Below, in pieces: positions 30,799-41,200 of a stretch of DNA of 64,000 nt. The position numbers were made by a program, and so were the translations under genes. This DNA comes from Frigoribacterium sp. CG_9.8. GTDB lineage: Bacteria > Actinomycetota > Actinomycetes > Actinomycetales > Microbacteriaceae. The notes beneath the pieces were generated by a model. It was not told where the DNA came from. It saw only the letters and a program-made list of their open reading frames with translations, and ran no database searches. The stretch covers positions 186,001 to 250,000 of the forward strand of contig NZ_JADOVH010000001.1 in assembly GCF_015751965.1 (NCBI RefSeq), read 5' to 3'. Numbering within the stretch: position 1 is the stretch's first letter; each line of letters opens with the position of its first letter.

Positions 30799-33711
30799 CT
30801 ATAAAATTTCAGCATCTAGAGCAAATACACCATTGCCGCCAATATTTGCGGCAAGAAGAGCTGGCCGATATGCAGTAGCAGTACCCGCGTGCAGAATGCT
30901 TAGATAGCAGCTTTGGAGACCCATTCGAGAGTAGCCCGTACCACCAGTGACGGTTAGATCGTAAGTGCTTCGGTCAGTAATGATGAGGTTGACCAGTTTT
31001 ACAATCACAGGCGTAGTACGCATCGTGACTGGATAAGTTACCGAGATGAGACTGGTGCCAGCACTTTGAGACAGACCTACTCCCAGAGAAACATAGGCTT
31101 GAAGATTTGCTTGCCAGTAATACCGCAGGCAAGCACAAAGCTCTTGGCCAATCTCGGGTAACTCAAATGGAGTTGCAGTGATGCCAGCTTCAAGTTTTAC
31201 GTTACCAACAGTCCCACTTGTAAACTCAACACATACGTCTCCACTTCCGTTCAGAGCCACAGTGACAGGGCTAGATGAGAACACTGGAGCAGTGGCTCCA
31301 ACGACGTAAACACGACCCTTGCCCGTCCCAGACCATGAGGCAGTATATGTACCTGCTGGCATGTTTGCTCTTTCAATCTTTTGACAGATTTGGAGATTTG
31401 TCGGAAGCGTAACCAATTGCCCCTGAGGAGAAGAGGTGTAAGTGGCCGGAGACCCCCAATAGCTGTAGCTAGCATGTGTCGCTCCTGCCCAAGAAACCCC
31501 TGAGGTTACCGACGGGTCAACGTAGGTCGTTTCGGCAGGAGCTCCGGCTGGAGAAGTGTTCTTTTCTACTACTCGAATAGCGTCCCAACGAATTTGCCCA
31601 GCCGTGTTTCCAAGGTAGAGGCGAACAAAAGCTTGAGTTGCAGTCAATGGCACAGTCACTTCAACCGACACTCGTGTAGGAGTATTTATAGTGTTTGGAA
31701 CCTGCGGGCTGTGGTACATCTGATACCCTCCCGCAGGTGTGTTTGTATGAACAACGATGGCTCGCTCCCGAGGGAGCAATACGCCTGTATTTGCGTCAAT
31801 TTCTCCTGTATGGCTAGTTCCTGTCATCGCACTTTTGACATTGCCTGTTGCGCTAATAACGTAGGTGCGCCCTGGGGTCATTCCGTGCCGAAATGTCCCC
31901 CCATTGTTGCCAACGAAACCAAAGTCAACATAAGAATCAGTCCCAGTTGGGCTATAGAGGTTGACAGACTTGGTCCCGTATGCGGCCCAAGTGGTATCAC
32001 CAACATCGAGCGTGCAATTCGTTCCGCCATAATCAAGTCCTGGCGTAGCTCCCTCGTTACTCGGGTTCATAACTTGATTGGCATACTTAGAAGTCACTTG
32101 CCACCTGTCAAAGCCGAAGCCTTCTGGAAGAATTACCGCATTGCTAGTAGTGCCGCGTTGGTTAGTGCGAAATGCACCATTGATGATCTTGTTCTGAGCT
32201 GGTACGCGCGCGGCCAACGAGCGCGGGGTCACAAGTTTTGTCGTCGAAGTTCCAGCCATGGCATCTGCATCGGAGGCGAAACTGCCAACGTCAAGAATGG
32301 CTTGACCGTTGTTCTGGTAGGCCTGTCCTGCGACGTCGAGCATGCCGTTTTCACGGTATTTGCCGACACCCATTCCAATTGCGCCATCCCAGTGCATGAA
32401 GATGGTTGACGTTGCGACTGTGCGGGTTATGGAGCTTGTAGAAAATACATCAATGACCTCAATCAGCACCTCCCAGGATTTGGCTACCCCGTAGGTGCCG
32501 ATCAGCCGAGAACCCGCAAAGGTGATGCCGCCAGGGGTGACTGTGGCGATGTTGGTGTAGACGCTTGCCCCACGAGCCCTTGTCGAGATTCGGTAAGTGA
32601 GCGAGTTTTTTTGGGTGCCATTTACAAGCGACTGAACAGCAGTATTCAGCGTGATCTTGATGTACGTGCCATCGTCTCGGATGGTTCCATCCACGTAAGC
32701 ACGCTGCAGTGTCAAGGTTGTGGCATCGATCGTTGGCGCGATGTAGGGCAGCACGGCGATAGAGCTTGTAGTGGAAGCAGACTGGCCCCGAGAGTCCGTG
32801 ACGGAAGCGGCCATGGATAACGTGCCGGAGCCGCTCAGCGCGGCCGTAGTGCCCGATATCGAATTGATTGTTTGTCCATCGACGGTGATCTTGTACGAAA
32901 CAATCGTCGAGCCGTAAATTCCTGCAGATCCGACAATGCCGAGATTCAATTTGGAGAGCTGCTGCACATAAGCCCCAACAACAGAGTTGACGGCAGCAAC
33001 GTTTTCTGATCGGCTGATCGAGCTGATGCTAGGCACAACACTGGATGGGACGTTGAGGGTAAACCCAACTGCAGTTGTTCCGATTAAGGAGCCCCCCGAG
33101 TACGTGTTGGTTGTCAGCGCACCAGCGCCACTCATTGCATTGGGAATCTCGTTTAGCAATCCCAGGGGGGGCGTCCACGATGTCGAACTGCCAACGCCAC
33201 TGGCGATAGTGCCGGATTGCGAACCGAACGAATAGGTCACCGTATGAGTGAAAGAGGACGACGCAGGATTTGTGTAAATCGTCACGGGCGAGTTGGCAAC
33301 CATTGGGCTGGGCGAAAAGGTCGAATTAGACGCGCGCGCGATTGTTGGAAGACCTTCTGAGCTGCTGCAGCTTGCGCTCCCGATTGTGCCGGGACTACTC
33401 GAGCTTGCCGAAAAGCTGTAGCTGCGTGTGCCGTCTGAGTTGTGACCGATATTGAATTGACCAGAGCCGAGCGACTTGGACTGGCCAGCGGACAGATCGT
33501 AGGAGTAGGAGCCGGAAGCGGTTTGCCCTTCGATATTGACGGACCAAGAAGAGTCGACATCGTAACGATAAGAGCGTGATCCGCTGTTGTAAAGCGTCAG
33601 CGACCAGTTGACTGTCGAGTAGTTGCCCGCGATGTTCTGGCTCGCTAAGGAGGTGCTGAGTTGGAGCTGAAAATTTGAGCGTCCCGAAAAATTGCCTGCT
33701 GCGTAACCCAT
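30799..33711 (-). CDS. Large minor tail protein / receptor-binding protein, 970 aa
   Basis: Residues 1-140 (FSGRSNFQLQLSTSLASQNI... WSLTLYNSGSRSYRYDV) resemble the Ser/Thr-rich start of DUF859-type siphophage tail proteins. The middle has immunoglobulin-like beta strands. From about residue 480 (NGAFRTNQRG... EGFGFDRWQ) a carbohydrate-binding-module-like region begins, a common receptor-binding part of actinophage tails. The C-terminal coding sequence (about 30,800-32,200) is clearly AT-richer than upstream genes, suggesting module exchange that alters host range. Confidence 0.7.
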   Translation of the reverse strand: MGYAAGNFSGRSNFQLQLSTSLASQNIAGNYSTVNWSLTLYNSGSRSYRYDVDSSWSVNIEGQTASGSYSYDLSAGQSKSLGSGQFNIGHNSDGTRSYSFSASSSSPGTIGSASCSSSEGLPTIARASNSTFSPSPMVANSPVTIYTNPASSSFTHTVTYSFGSQSGTIASGVGSSTSWTPPLGLLNEIPNAMSGAGALTTNTYSGGSLIGTTAVGFTLNVPSSVVPSISSISRSENVAAVNSVVGAYVQQLSKLNLGIVGSAGIYGSTIVSYKITVDGQTINSISGTTAALSGSGTLSMAASVTDSRGQSASTTSSIAVLPYIAPTIDATTLTLQRAYVDGTIRDDGTYIKITLNTAVQSLVNGTQKNSLTYRISTRARGASVYTNIATVTPGGITFAGSRLIGTYGVAKSWEVLIEVIDVFSTSSITRTVATSTIFMHWDGAIGMGVGKYRENGMLDVAGQAYQNNGQAILDVGSFASDADAMAGTSTTKLVTPRSLAARVPAQNKIINGAFRTNQRGTTSNAVILPEGFGFDRWQVTSKYANQVMNPSNEGATPGLDYGGTNCTLDVGDTTWAAYGTKSVNLYSPTGTDSYVDFGFVGNNGGTFRHGMTPGRTYVISATGNVKSAMTGTSHTGEIDANTGVLLPRERAIVVHTNTPAGGYQMYHSPQVPNTINTPTRVSVEVTVPLTATQAFVRLYLGNTAGQIRWDAIRVVEKNTSPAGAPAETTYVDPSVTSGVSWAGATHASYSYWGSPATYTSSPQGQLVTLPTNLQICQKIERANMPAGTYTASWSGTGKGRVYVVGATAPVFSSSPVTVALNGSGDVCVEFTSGTVGNVKLEAGITATPFELPEIGQELCACLRYYWQANLQAYVSLGVGLSQSAGTSLISVTYPVTMRTTPVIVKLVNLIITDRSTYDLTVTGGTGYSRMGLQSCYLSILHAGTATAYRPALLAANIGGNGVFALDAEIL

Positions 33712-33713
33712 GT

Positions 33714-35276
33714 TTATAGGCTCCTAACGACTGTGCCACTGCCAAGTTTTTCGAGTTTGTGGTTTCCCAAAACGACCTCAGTGCCAACAAAAGAGTTCAC
33801 GAATAGCTGACCGGAGTTCCAGTAGGAGACCACAGCCCCGCTTTCGATCATCTCAATACGATCGGGCTTAAGTGCGAGTTGGAATGGTGAGCCTGGGTTG
33901 CTGATAATTGCGCCAGTCGGGCCGAAGGAGTAAAAGGTCTGCATGGCCGCGAGATTGCTTGATGTGCTGCTTAGCCCGTTAGCCACCTCGGCGACTTGGC
34001 CGGCAAGAATTGTCACCGTGCCGTTGGCAGAAAGGTTTAGGTCCCGGCCCACTGTGGGAGACAATTCGTTTACGGTCAGGGATCCAGCCACTATGGAGGT
34101 CGCGCCAATTGTTCCTGCGGTTATGAGGCCACCGTTCAGCGTGCCTACGGTTGCGCTGCCGAGGTCAATTGAAGAGATTGTCTCGTGGGATATGGTCTGC
34201 ACAAGCCATGCGCCACCAATCCACTGCCACTGGGCAATAATGTTGTTCGCAGTATTGTGCCTGAACCAAAGATCACCCTCGACGACTCCATTGACCGTCG
34301 GAGTAGTGTCGGCCCAAGTGAGGTTATTGCCCGTGGTACTGACCACCGTGAGCAGTGCTGGAGTCAAGTCTCCTGCACTGACGCCGACGATAGTGGTAGT
34401 CGAGCTTGGGGACGGCAAAGTGGCCGCGCCGAGGCTGTCAATGGCAATAAGGCGGACGTCGTAGGAGGCACCAACAATCAACCCAGCGATCTGGATGCTG
34501 CCACCACCTCGAACTAGCGCCGAGCCCATGCGGATCCAGGCTGCAGCGCCACTAACCGAGACCTCCGCGTAAGTGTAACGAAACTGAGAAGAGGGCAATG
34601 CTGACCCAAACAGGCCATTCCAGGCGGCCACCAGCATGCCAGCGCCAGAGCTGAGAGATGGTGAGTTCGGTGTAGCCATAACTGTGAGGGTCGCTGGGGT
34701 GGTTGCAAGAACGTAGTCGCTGAGCACGCTGGAAACGCCCCACGCAGATATTGCAACCACGCGGATTTGATACTGAACACCAACTTGCAGAGCATCAACC
34801 TGAACATTTGTGCTTGGGCTGGTCCCAAGCATCAAGTAGCCCGGGCCGTAACCGATCGTTGTGGTGTCGCCGTTAGCGATGCTGCCATCGGCATAGAAGA
34901 CACGGCCCCAGACTTGGTAAATCGTAGGGATGAGTGGGTTTCCGTCGACGTCCAGGTCGCTCGGGACGATAGACACATTCAGTCGCCCGTATGGTGCTCC
35001 GCTTGTATCGAAGTAAGTCGAGGGGGCGACCGTCAAAGCGGTCGCGGCAAGAGTCGCGGGAATCCGCTGCATTTCGTATTGAGCGGCGATCTGGGCCTGC
35101 ACGGAGTTGGCTGAGGCAGTGATGGCATTGCCGGCCATCACGATGGCTGTCTCGCTGTTGTTGGCGAGAATCTGTCGGCGAGTTTCGTCGTCGCGCAAGA
35201 ACTTATCGATGCGCCGAGCCCATGGCTGTGCCGCTACGGGAAGCCCATTATCAGTAAGCACATCGCTCATGCTCAC
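33714..35276 (-). CDS. Minor tail protein with fibronectin-like domains, 520 aa
   Basis: Starts 2 bases from the neighbouring unit with no regulatory gap. Residues about 80-300 hold two Fn3-like repeats (for example FYADGSIANGDTTTIGY and QFRYTYAEVSVSGAAAWIRMG). The C-terminal part (GDLNLSANGTVTILAGQ, FKPDRIEM-like) resembles tail-hub/central fibre ends. Part of the tail tip, exposed to the cell surface. Confidence 0.65.
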   Translation of the reverse strand: MSMSDVLTDNGLPVAAQPWARRIDKFLRDDETRRQILANNSETAIVMAGNAITASANSVQAQIAAQYEMQRIPATLAATALTVAPSTYFDTSGAPYGRLNVSIVPSDLDVDGNPLIPTIYQVWGRVFYADGSIANGDTTTIGYGPGYLMLGTSPSTNVQVDALQVGVQYQIRVVAISAWGVSSVLSDYVLATTPATLTVMATPNSPSLSSGAGMLVAAWNGLFGSALPSSQFRYTYAEVSVSGAAAWIRMGSALVRGGGSIQIAGLIVGASYDVRLIAIDSLGAATLPSPSSTTTIVGVSAGDLTPALLTVVSTTGNNLTWADTTPTVNGVVEGDLWFRHNTANNIIAQWQWIGGAWLVQTISHETISSIDLGSATVGTLNGGLITAGTIGATSIVAGSLTVNELSPTVGRDLNLSANGTVTILAGQVAEVANGLSSTSSNLAAMQTFYSFGPTGAIISNPGSPFQLALKPDRIEMIESGAVVSYWNSGQLFVNSFVGTEVVLGNHKLEKLGSGTVVRSL

Positions 35277-35300
35277 TATTCTTGCAGCTTATTGTCAGAA

Positions 35301-37388
35301 TCAGGTCTGACGCAATGGCGCACCAGCAAATTGCAAGTCAGTTCGAGTGGCCCACACCGCATCGAAGTCATCAAATGTGCGCAACGCCCACACCGCATCG
35401 AAGTCGTCCATGGTCGTGTCAGCAACTGCGGTGAAGCTCGTACCGCTTTCACCGGTTGGGGCGGTGATGACTCGGTAGACCGAGTCGCCCGAGCGAAAAC
35501 GGGACCCAGCGATATCGCCAGGCATCAGGCCAGGATTGTCTGTAGTCCCGCTGATATTGACAACGGGGCGAGAGAACATCGGCACGGTCTCACTGGCAAC
35601 TCGATCGGCCATGTCGCGGGTCTGGACATAAGCGGTGTCGATGGTCACCCCGACCTCCCCCGAGGCCTCTGTGGAGCTGAGCCCTGTGAGATAGGTGAAT
35701 TTCTCTTTGCGGTTGATGATGCCCGTGCCGCGCACGCGCAGCGTGGAGTAGTAGGTGCTGTCGCCGGAGCCCATGGAAATTGCAAAGGGTGCCAGTGTGG
35801 GCTCATTTGTTCCAGAGGTGATGGTGATGATGATGGTGTCGAAGTTGTCACCCACCTTGACCGTCACTGATCCGCCAAGCTGAGTCCAGACCGCCGGATC
35901 CAGGGTTTGGATCGATCCTGCTCCACCGTCCACGCTGCCTTGTCCCATGACCGTGTAGACGGAGCCGGCCGCGCCGTCGGAGGGGGCAACCTCCTTGACA
36001 CACACTGGCTGCTCTACCGAGACCAGGGAGCCAAGGACGGGGACCTCGATCGTCGTGACCGAGCCGGAGTCGACTGAGAGGATCGCAGCGTCCATGGTCC
36101 AGCCGGCATCCGAGGAAGTGCCTGTCGCGTCGTCGTAGCTGGCGGGTGGGTAAACAAGCGCATTTACAAGGTAGCGAGAGTTGTAGTTGAAGACCTCCAC
36201 GGACTGTGCAAGCTGCGAGGCGTCTGCAGAAGTTCCAATCTGTGTTACGTCGCTGCCATTGAATGAGCGAGTTCGTGGGAGTCGAATGTAAACGGCATCT
36301 CCCAGGTCGCTCAACTCAACTCCTTGGGCTGCGCAGAACTCCTTCACGCGGGTCAAAACGTTGTCCTTGAACCCGGGTACGGCAACGGGCCGCTCGGCAA
36401 TGCCAATATCAACGTTCAACGGGCGAGTGACTCCGACGCTCGCAAGGAGAGTGGCAATGTAGCCGTCTAGTGACCCAACGAACGGGGCGACACGACGGAC
36501 AACGTTCAGTCGCGCTATGACCGACATGCTGGTGATTGAAACGGTGTTGCCGTCACTGGTCGGGGAAGAGATTCCGCCTTGGATAATCGCCCGCCCCGAG
36601 TCGAGTACGGTCAGCTCTCCGCCGCCGAGCAACATGGAGTCATCGAACTCGCGGATGCCAAGCTGCACCGTGGTCGCGCCACCCGTGGTGTCTGCTGGTG
36701 AGAGTGGGCTGGCATTTTCAGAAATCGTGTACGTGGTCAAATTCTCTACCGCGTAGTACGGGCCGGGCGCGTTGCTGAGATTGCGTGTGGTGCGGATCGA
36801 GCGCGAGCCGTTCGTTGCCCCCTCCCAGTAGTAGAAGTCTGTCGATCCCAGCGCGACTTTGCTGTCACCGACAAATGGCATCTGCCCATTGGGCATGATC
36901 GAGCCAAGCTTCACATCGATCAGTGTGCCCGCTGTGCCATTTCCAAGTCGCAGGACTAGCGTCCAGTTGGTGGCAGCATCGATTGTGATGGTGGCAAGGG
37001 TCGCGGTCCAGGCGGTAGTCGTAGAGAAAATGGCTCCGGTGATGTTGTCTGCCGTCACCTGACTCTGGCCACGCCGAAGCCCCAGAGTGCAGCTTGTCTC
37101 GATCGCGCTCGTGCGGATCCAGATGCGCACATCAAATGTGCCAGCCGGGATCGCCAGGGAAGAATCGTTGATTGTAACGACCGCGGCTCCCGCACTCGCG
37201 CGCGTAAAGCGCAAGAACTGCTCTGTCTCGTCGGTGCGGAGTATCGGCGCCCCCAGGGTTGCGCTCGTAGAGCTCCAGAGCCGACGCTGGAGGGTCGCAT
37301 GAGGAGTAGCAAGATAGTTGAGAGACAGCGGCAGGCCGATCGCATAGCGCGGCAGTGGAGGCTGCTGAATGCCGATATTTACAGCCAC
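35301..37388 (-). CDS. Minor tail protein (tail hub/baseplate), 695 aa
   Basis: Overlaps the distal tail gene by 10 bases. Beta-rich, with a YYWEGATNGSRS region near residue 180 and a gp27-like central part (VSITSMSVIARLNVVRR... VKEFCAAQGVELSDLGDAVY). Position directly after Dit is the standard place for the tail-associated hub protein. The C-terminus ends with a short repeat: DDFDAVWALRTF and DDFDAVWATRTD. Confidence 0.7.
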   Translation of the reverse strand: MAVNIGIQQPPLPRYAIGLPLSLNYLATPHATLQRRLWSSTSATLGAPILRTDETEQFLRFTRASAGAAVVTINDSSLAIPAGTFDVRIWIRTSAIETSCTLGLRRGQSQVTADNITGAIFSTTTAWTATLATITIDAATNWTLVLRLGNGTAGTLIDVKLGSIMPNGQMPFVGDSKVALGSTDFYYWEGATNGSRSIRTTRNLSNAPGPYYAVENLTTYTISENASPLSPADTTGGATTVQLGIREFDDSMLLGGGELTVLDSGRAIIQGGISSPTSDGNTVSITSMSVIARLNVVRRVAPFVGSLDGYIATLLASVGVTRPLNVDIGIAERPVAVPGFKDNVLTRVKEFCAAQGVELSDLGDAVYIRLPRTRSFNGSDVTQIGTSADASQLAQSVEVFNYNSRYLVNALVYPPASYDDATGTSSDAGWTMDAAILSVDSGSVTTIEVPVLGSLVSVEQPVCVKEVAPSDGAAGSVYTVMGQGSVDGGAGSIQTLDPAVWTQLGGSVTVKVGDNFDTIIITITSGTNEPTLAPFAISMGSGDSTYYSTLRVRGTGIINRKEKFTYLTGLSSTEASGEVGVTIDTAYVQTRDMADRVASETVPMFSRPVVNISGTTDNPGLMPGDIAGSRFRSGDSVYRVITAPTGESGTSFTAVADTTMDDFDAVWALRTFDDFDAVWATRTDLQFAGAPLRQT

Positions 37389-38245
37389 GAGCCGACCTCC
37401 ACAAGCTTTGCCGCAGCCGATACTTCAGCACGGACGTTGACCGTTGATAGTGCGGTAACGGTGGGTTCATCGGCGAAGGCGCAACCAGAGTTACCGCGGC
37501 CCGAGATGTACCCACCTCCATCGGGCATGTCATTGCTGGGAAGGACCTGGAGGATCAGAGCGGTCAGAAGAATGCTGTCGCCAACCGCACCAGCGAGCTG
37601 TATGTCAACACCGCTGACCCCAACGAATGTGTCTACCACTCGTTGGCCGGCGAGCCCGAGCGGTGTTAGTTTGCGCGCTGCGCCACCGACAGGTGTTACT
37701 TGCACGCCTGCTGTGCCGGTGGCGGAACCGTGAAAGCCAGCCCATAGCTTGAATCCTGGCGGGATCGGCACGTAGATCGAGCGAGGGGTGGTTGCTGCCG
37801 TGAAGGTGTAGACAGCGGAAAAAGTCGGATAACCCTGAGTGTTCGTCGGGGTTGCGACGGCGGACGGCCGAGCATCAACAAACATAGAGGGAGCATCCGA
37901 AGCCGCCAGGGCCGCATGCCCGAGGTTCACCGGAGCAAGGTTGAGTTCCATCTCCATCGGGTCGAGGAAGTAGATGAGGTTAGAAGCCACCATGAATTTG
38001 GCCAAGGGGTCGTTGTCGTAAACGTGCCCTGCGTAATCGAGAATCGGGCGCATCTCGAGGCGGCCAGCGACAGGCCAGCTCATCTCGTACTCGGCATGCG
38101 TAGTGCGGGATCCAAGGATCGCCGCCCCTCCGTTGACGAAGTTGAGCTGAGTGGTGAACTTCTTGCGCGAGAAATTTGCTGAGGTAGCGGGGGCCTTCAC
38201 CCATTGCTCGTGCCCACGGGTGCCAAACCACATTTGCTGTGCCAT
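37379..38245 (-). CDS. Distal tail protein (Dit-like), 288 aa
   Basis: First gene after the tape measure, starting 1 base from its stop. The N-terminus (MAQQMWFGTRGHEQW) and the beta-sandwich pattern fit actinophage Dit-type minor tail proteins. It should form the ring joining tail tube and baseplate. No carbohydrate module is evident. Confidence 0.65.
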   Translation of the reverse strand: MAQQMWFGTRGHEQWVKAPATSANFSRKKFTTQLNFVNGGAAILGSRTTHAEYEMSWPVAGRLEMRPILDYAGHVYDNDPLAKFMVASNLIYFLDPMEMELNLAPVNLGHAALAASDAPSMFVDARPSAVATPTNTQGYPTFSAVYTFTAATTPRSIYVPIPPGFKLWAGFHGSATGTAGVQVTPVGGAARKLTPLGLAGQRVVDTFVGVSGVDIQLAGAVGDSILLTALILQVLPSNDMPDGGGYISGRGNSGCAFADEPTVTALSTVNVRAEVSAAAKLVEVGSWL

Positions 38246-41200
38246 CTATTTCACTCCTGCTCTGACAAGTCGTGCATTCGCGGCGTTCGCGGCCTGCGCG
38301 ATGACACCATCGCTCACCGTGAGCGACCCAGCAAATTCCTGGAAGAGATTGCGGAAGAACATCCGGTCGGAGGCGGACATCTCCGATACTGCGGAGGAGC
38401 CACGGCCCGAGGCAGCAGGCATATTGCCGCCGACTGGTCCTCCATTGGCGTAACCACCGAGCGATCGTTGGTGCATGCGAGCCAAGTTTTCGACCCCGTA
38501 GTACCGAACAGATTCTTGTGGGAAGACGTACTCACCAGCATGGACGATTCCGCGGGCGTCGTACTTTCCACCGCCACCGGTATAGCCGCCCTGATCGAAG
38601 AACTTCATGCGAGTTCCAGAATTGAGGGTAGCGCCACCAGAGTTTTGGATGGCTGCACTGATCGGGTTGTTCTGGAAGTAGTTAACAAAACCTGGCCGCA
38701 TGCCTGCAGCCAGCAAAGCGCCGGTTCCATACAGCTCGTTACGGTCCCAAGTTGCCTCGATCTTTACCGATCCCTTTGAGAGGTTGATAGCGTCGAGGGC
38801 TGCCTGCAACGCCAGCTTGGCATCGTAATTACGGCCATCGATCGTCACGGTCCCGCGGCCCTGGTCAATAGCGGCAAGGGCCGCGCTGAGGACTTTTTTG
38901 GCGGGGATATTAGTGCCATTGATGGTGACTGTCGCCGTTGACTTGTTGACGGAGCCAAGGAGCTGCATCAGTTCATCACCAGCTCCAACTGTGTTGCCGT
39001 CGATGTTGACTGTGCCAACTGATTTGTTGATGCTGGCGACGATTTGATCGCGCGCAAGTTCAGCTTTTACGATCTTGCCGTTGATCGAGACGTAACTTTC
39101 ACCGCGCTCAATTGCCTTGAGCACGTCGCCAAGAGCCTGACTTGCTCCCTTCGTCTGGCCGCCGATCTTTACTTTCGGAGCCTTCTCGTCGATGCCCGTA
39201 TAGAGCTTTTTTAGTGCATCGTTGACGAGTATCGTGTCGCCGTTGAATACAATCGTTTTTTCTAGGTTGAGCCCGGCGTCGGCGATGAGCTTCGCCATCA
39301 ATGCCTCAAAGTCGAATCCTGAACCGACGCCGCCGCCGCCTCCTCCTCCGCCCCCGCCACTTGCGTTTGCGGCTTTTAGCTTGGCCTCGAACTCGGCTAT
39401 TGCTGCATCTACGCCCGTGATATCCAAGCCGACGGTGATGTTACGTGGGATGCGGTTGATTGCCAGCGTCATGTCATCGAAGGAGCTGGCGTAATCGAGG
39501 ATCGCGGAACGGGAGAAGCCGGCCTGGGTGGCCTGTGCAATGAACTGGGCCTTGAGTTCGGCAACCTTCTTCTTGAGCTGGTCGGCCGGCATACCCGTGG
39601 AGGCATAGGTGCCAATCAGGTCTTGGTATTTAGAGACCAGATCAGTGATGACTCCACGGTTTTCGATTGCCGCAGCAGAGTTACCAGTAAGGCTCGTCGA
39701 CGAAGCCTCCTGTGCATCAGACATCTCTTTTACCGCTTTGGTCTGATCCCCATTGGCCGAACTGAGGTCAGCTTGGGCAGCGGCCGTATCGGAAGCGTTC
39801 TTGGCCAAGTCAGCCTGAATCTTCTTGACCCGCTCAGCATCTCCGTACATTGTGGCGACACGCAAGTAGTATTCGCTGTTGCTCTTATCTGCCGCGAGCT
39901 GAGAGAGAGTGGCGTTGGCGTCGCGGCCCTTTTGGTTGGCGTTTTCGATTGCCTCGGCGGCGCTGTCAATTTTCTCTTTCGCATCAGCGGAGTTGCTGGC
40001 GATATCGAGCCAGCTTTTGGAAAGGCCGTCCAGGGAAGTTTGAGGGGCAAACCGCATCTCGTTCATGCGCCTGAAAACCCCAGACAAGTCATTGCCGTAG
40101 TCCGCGAGAGTGCGGATTTGCTTAGCGGCCCCGCTGGCAGATTTGCCCACTCCGCCGACACCCTTGGAGGCACCGGCGGCCCCAGACTTCATGGCAGCCA
40201 GCATCGCGTTGACATCAGCGCCAGTTTTGTTGGTAGCAATAGCTACCCCAGTAAGCTGGCCCATGGTGGCCAGAAGTGGTGTGAGCTGCGCGACGGAGGC
40301 GAAACCCCCAGCGATGAGTGCGGAGAAGAGGGCAGAGATTTGTCCGGCAGCGGCTGGGCCGGATCCAGCAGACTCGACGATATTTGTCAGGACAGAGCTG
40401 AGGGCAGATCCACCAAGAGCAGCAGTGGCGCCGCTGCTGACGAATGCGCCACCGAGAGTGCTGAGGTCTCCGACGAGCGACTGCGCAGCGATGCTTTGCT
40501 GGAAGAATCCATCGATAGTTTTCTTGGACTCGTCAACGAAAAGCACTGCGGCAGCTCCGGCACCGGTAGCGGCATCGGCCTGCGCTCTTAACGCGGCCGT
40601 GGTTTGTTCTGCGGAAACCCCAACTGCATTGTTTGCAGCCGCTTGTGCTGCTGTTGCTTTTGCTGAATCTGTGACGGTGGTTTTTATAGCACTTGCACCT
40701 TTGGCCATGTCAAAAAATGCTGGTGCCGCAGACTTTAGCCTTGTAAGGTCTTCGTCTGATATGGCTCCAATTTTTATCCCAGATGACGAGAGTGCGCGGT
40801 CATTACTCAGCCCAGCTTTGAGACCAGCCAAAAGCATGACGAGCTTTTCACGGCTAATTTTTAGCTGATTTGCCATGGAGTCCGTGAGCTGTGTCACGTA
40901 GTCAGCTCCACCCTTGACGGGATCCCCGATGGATGCTTTCAGCAGCGCGGCCGGGTCGCCACCAAAGCTTTGGATAGCTCGGTTGCCGGCATTGTCATCA
41001 AACAGTTTCTGCACTGTTTTGTTGTTCGCAAGCTCGTTGGCAAGAGCCGCTTTGGTGTTCTCGCCGTAGGCAATTGTCTGGTTTCTGATCTTTTCCGTGG
41101 CGTTAGTGGTCCCGCTATTCAGCTTGACCTGTGCCCCAGTGGCGCTCTCAATGCCGCCCACCCAATCTTTTGCTGCAACGGTTGTGTCTTTGACGGTGGT

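Noticed and set aside
33971-33984. TTAGCCCGTTAG as another palindrome copy
   Set aside because: Lies inside a tail gene, and the second half-site does not match; counted as a near miss.
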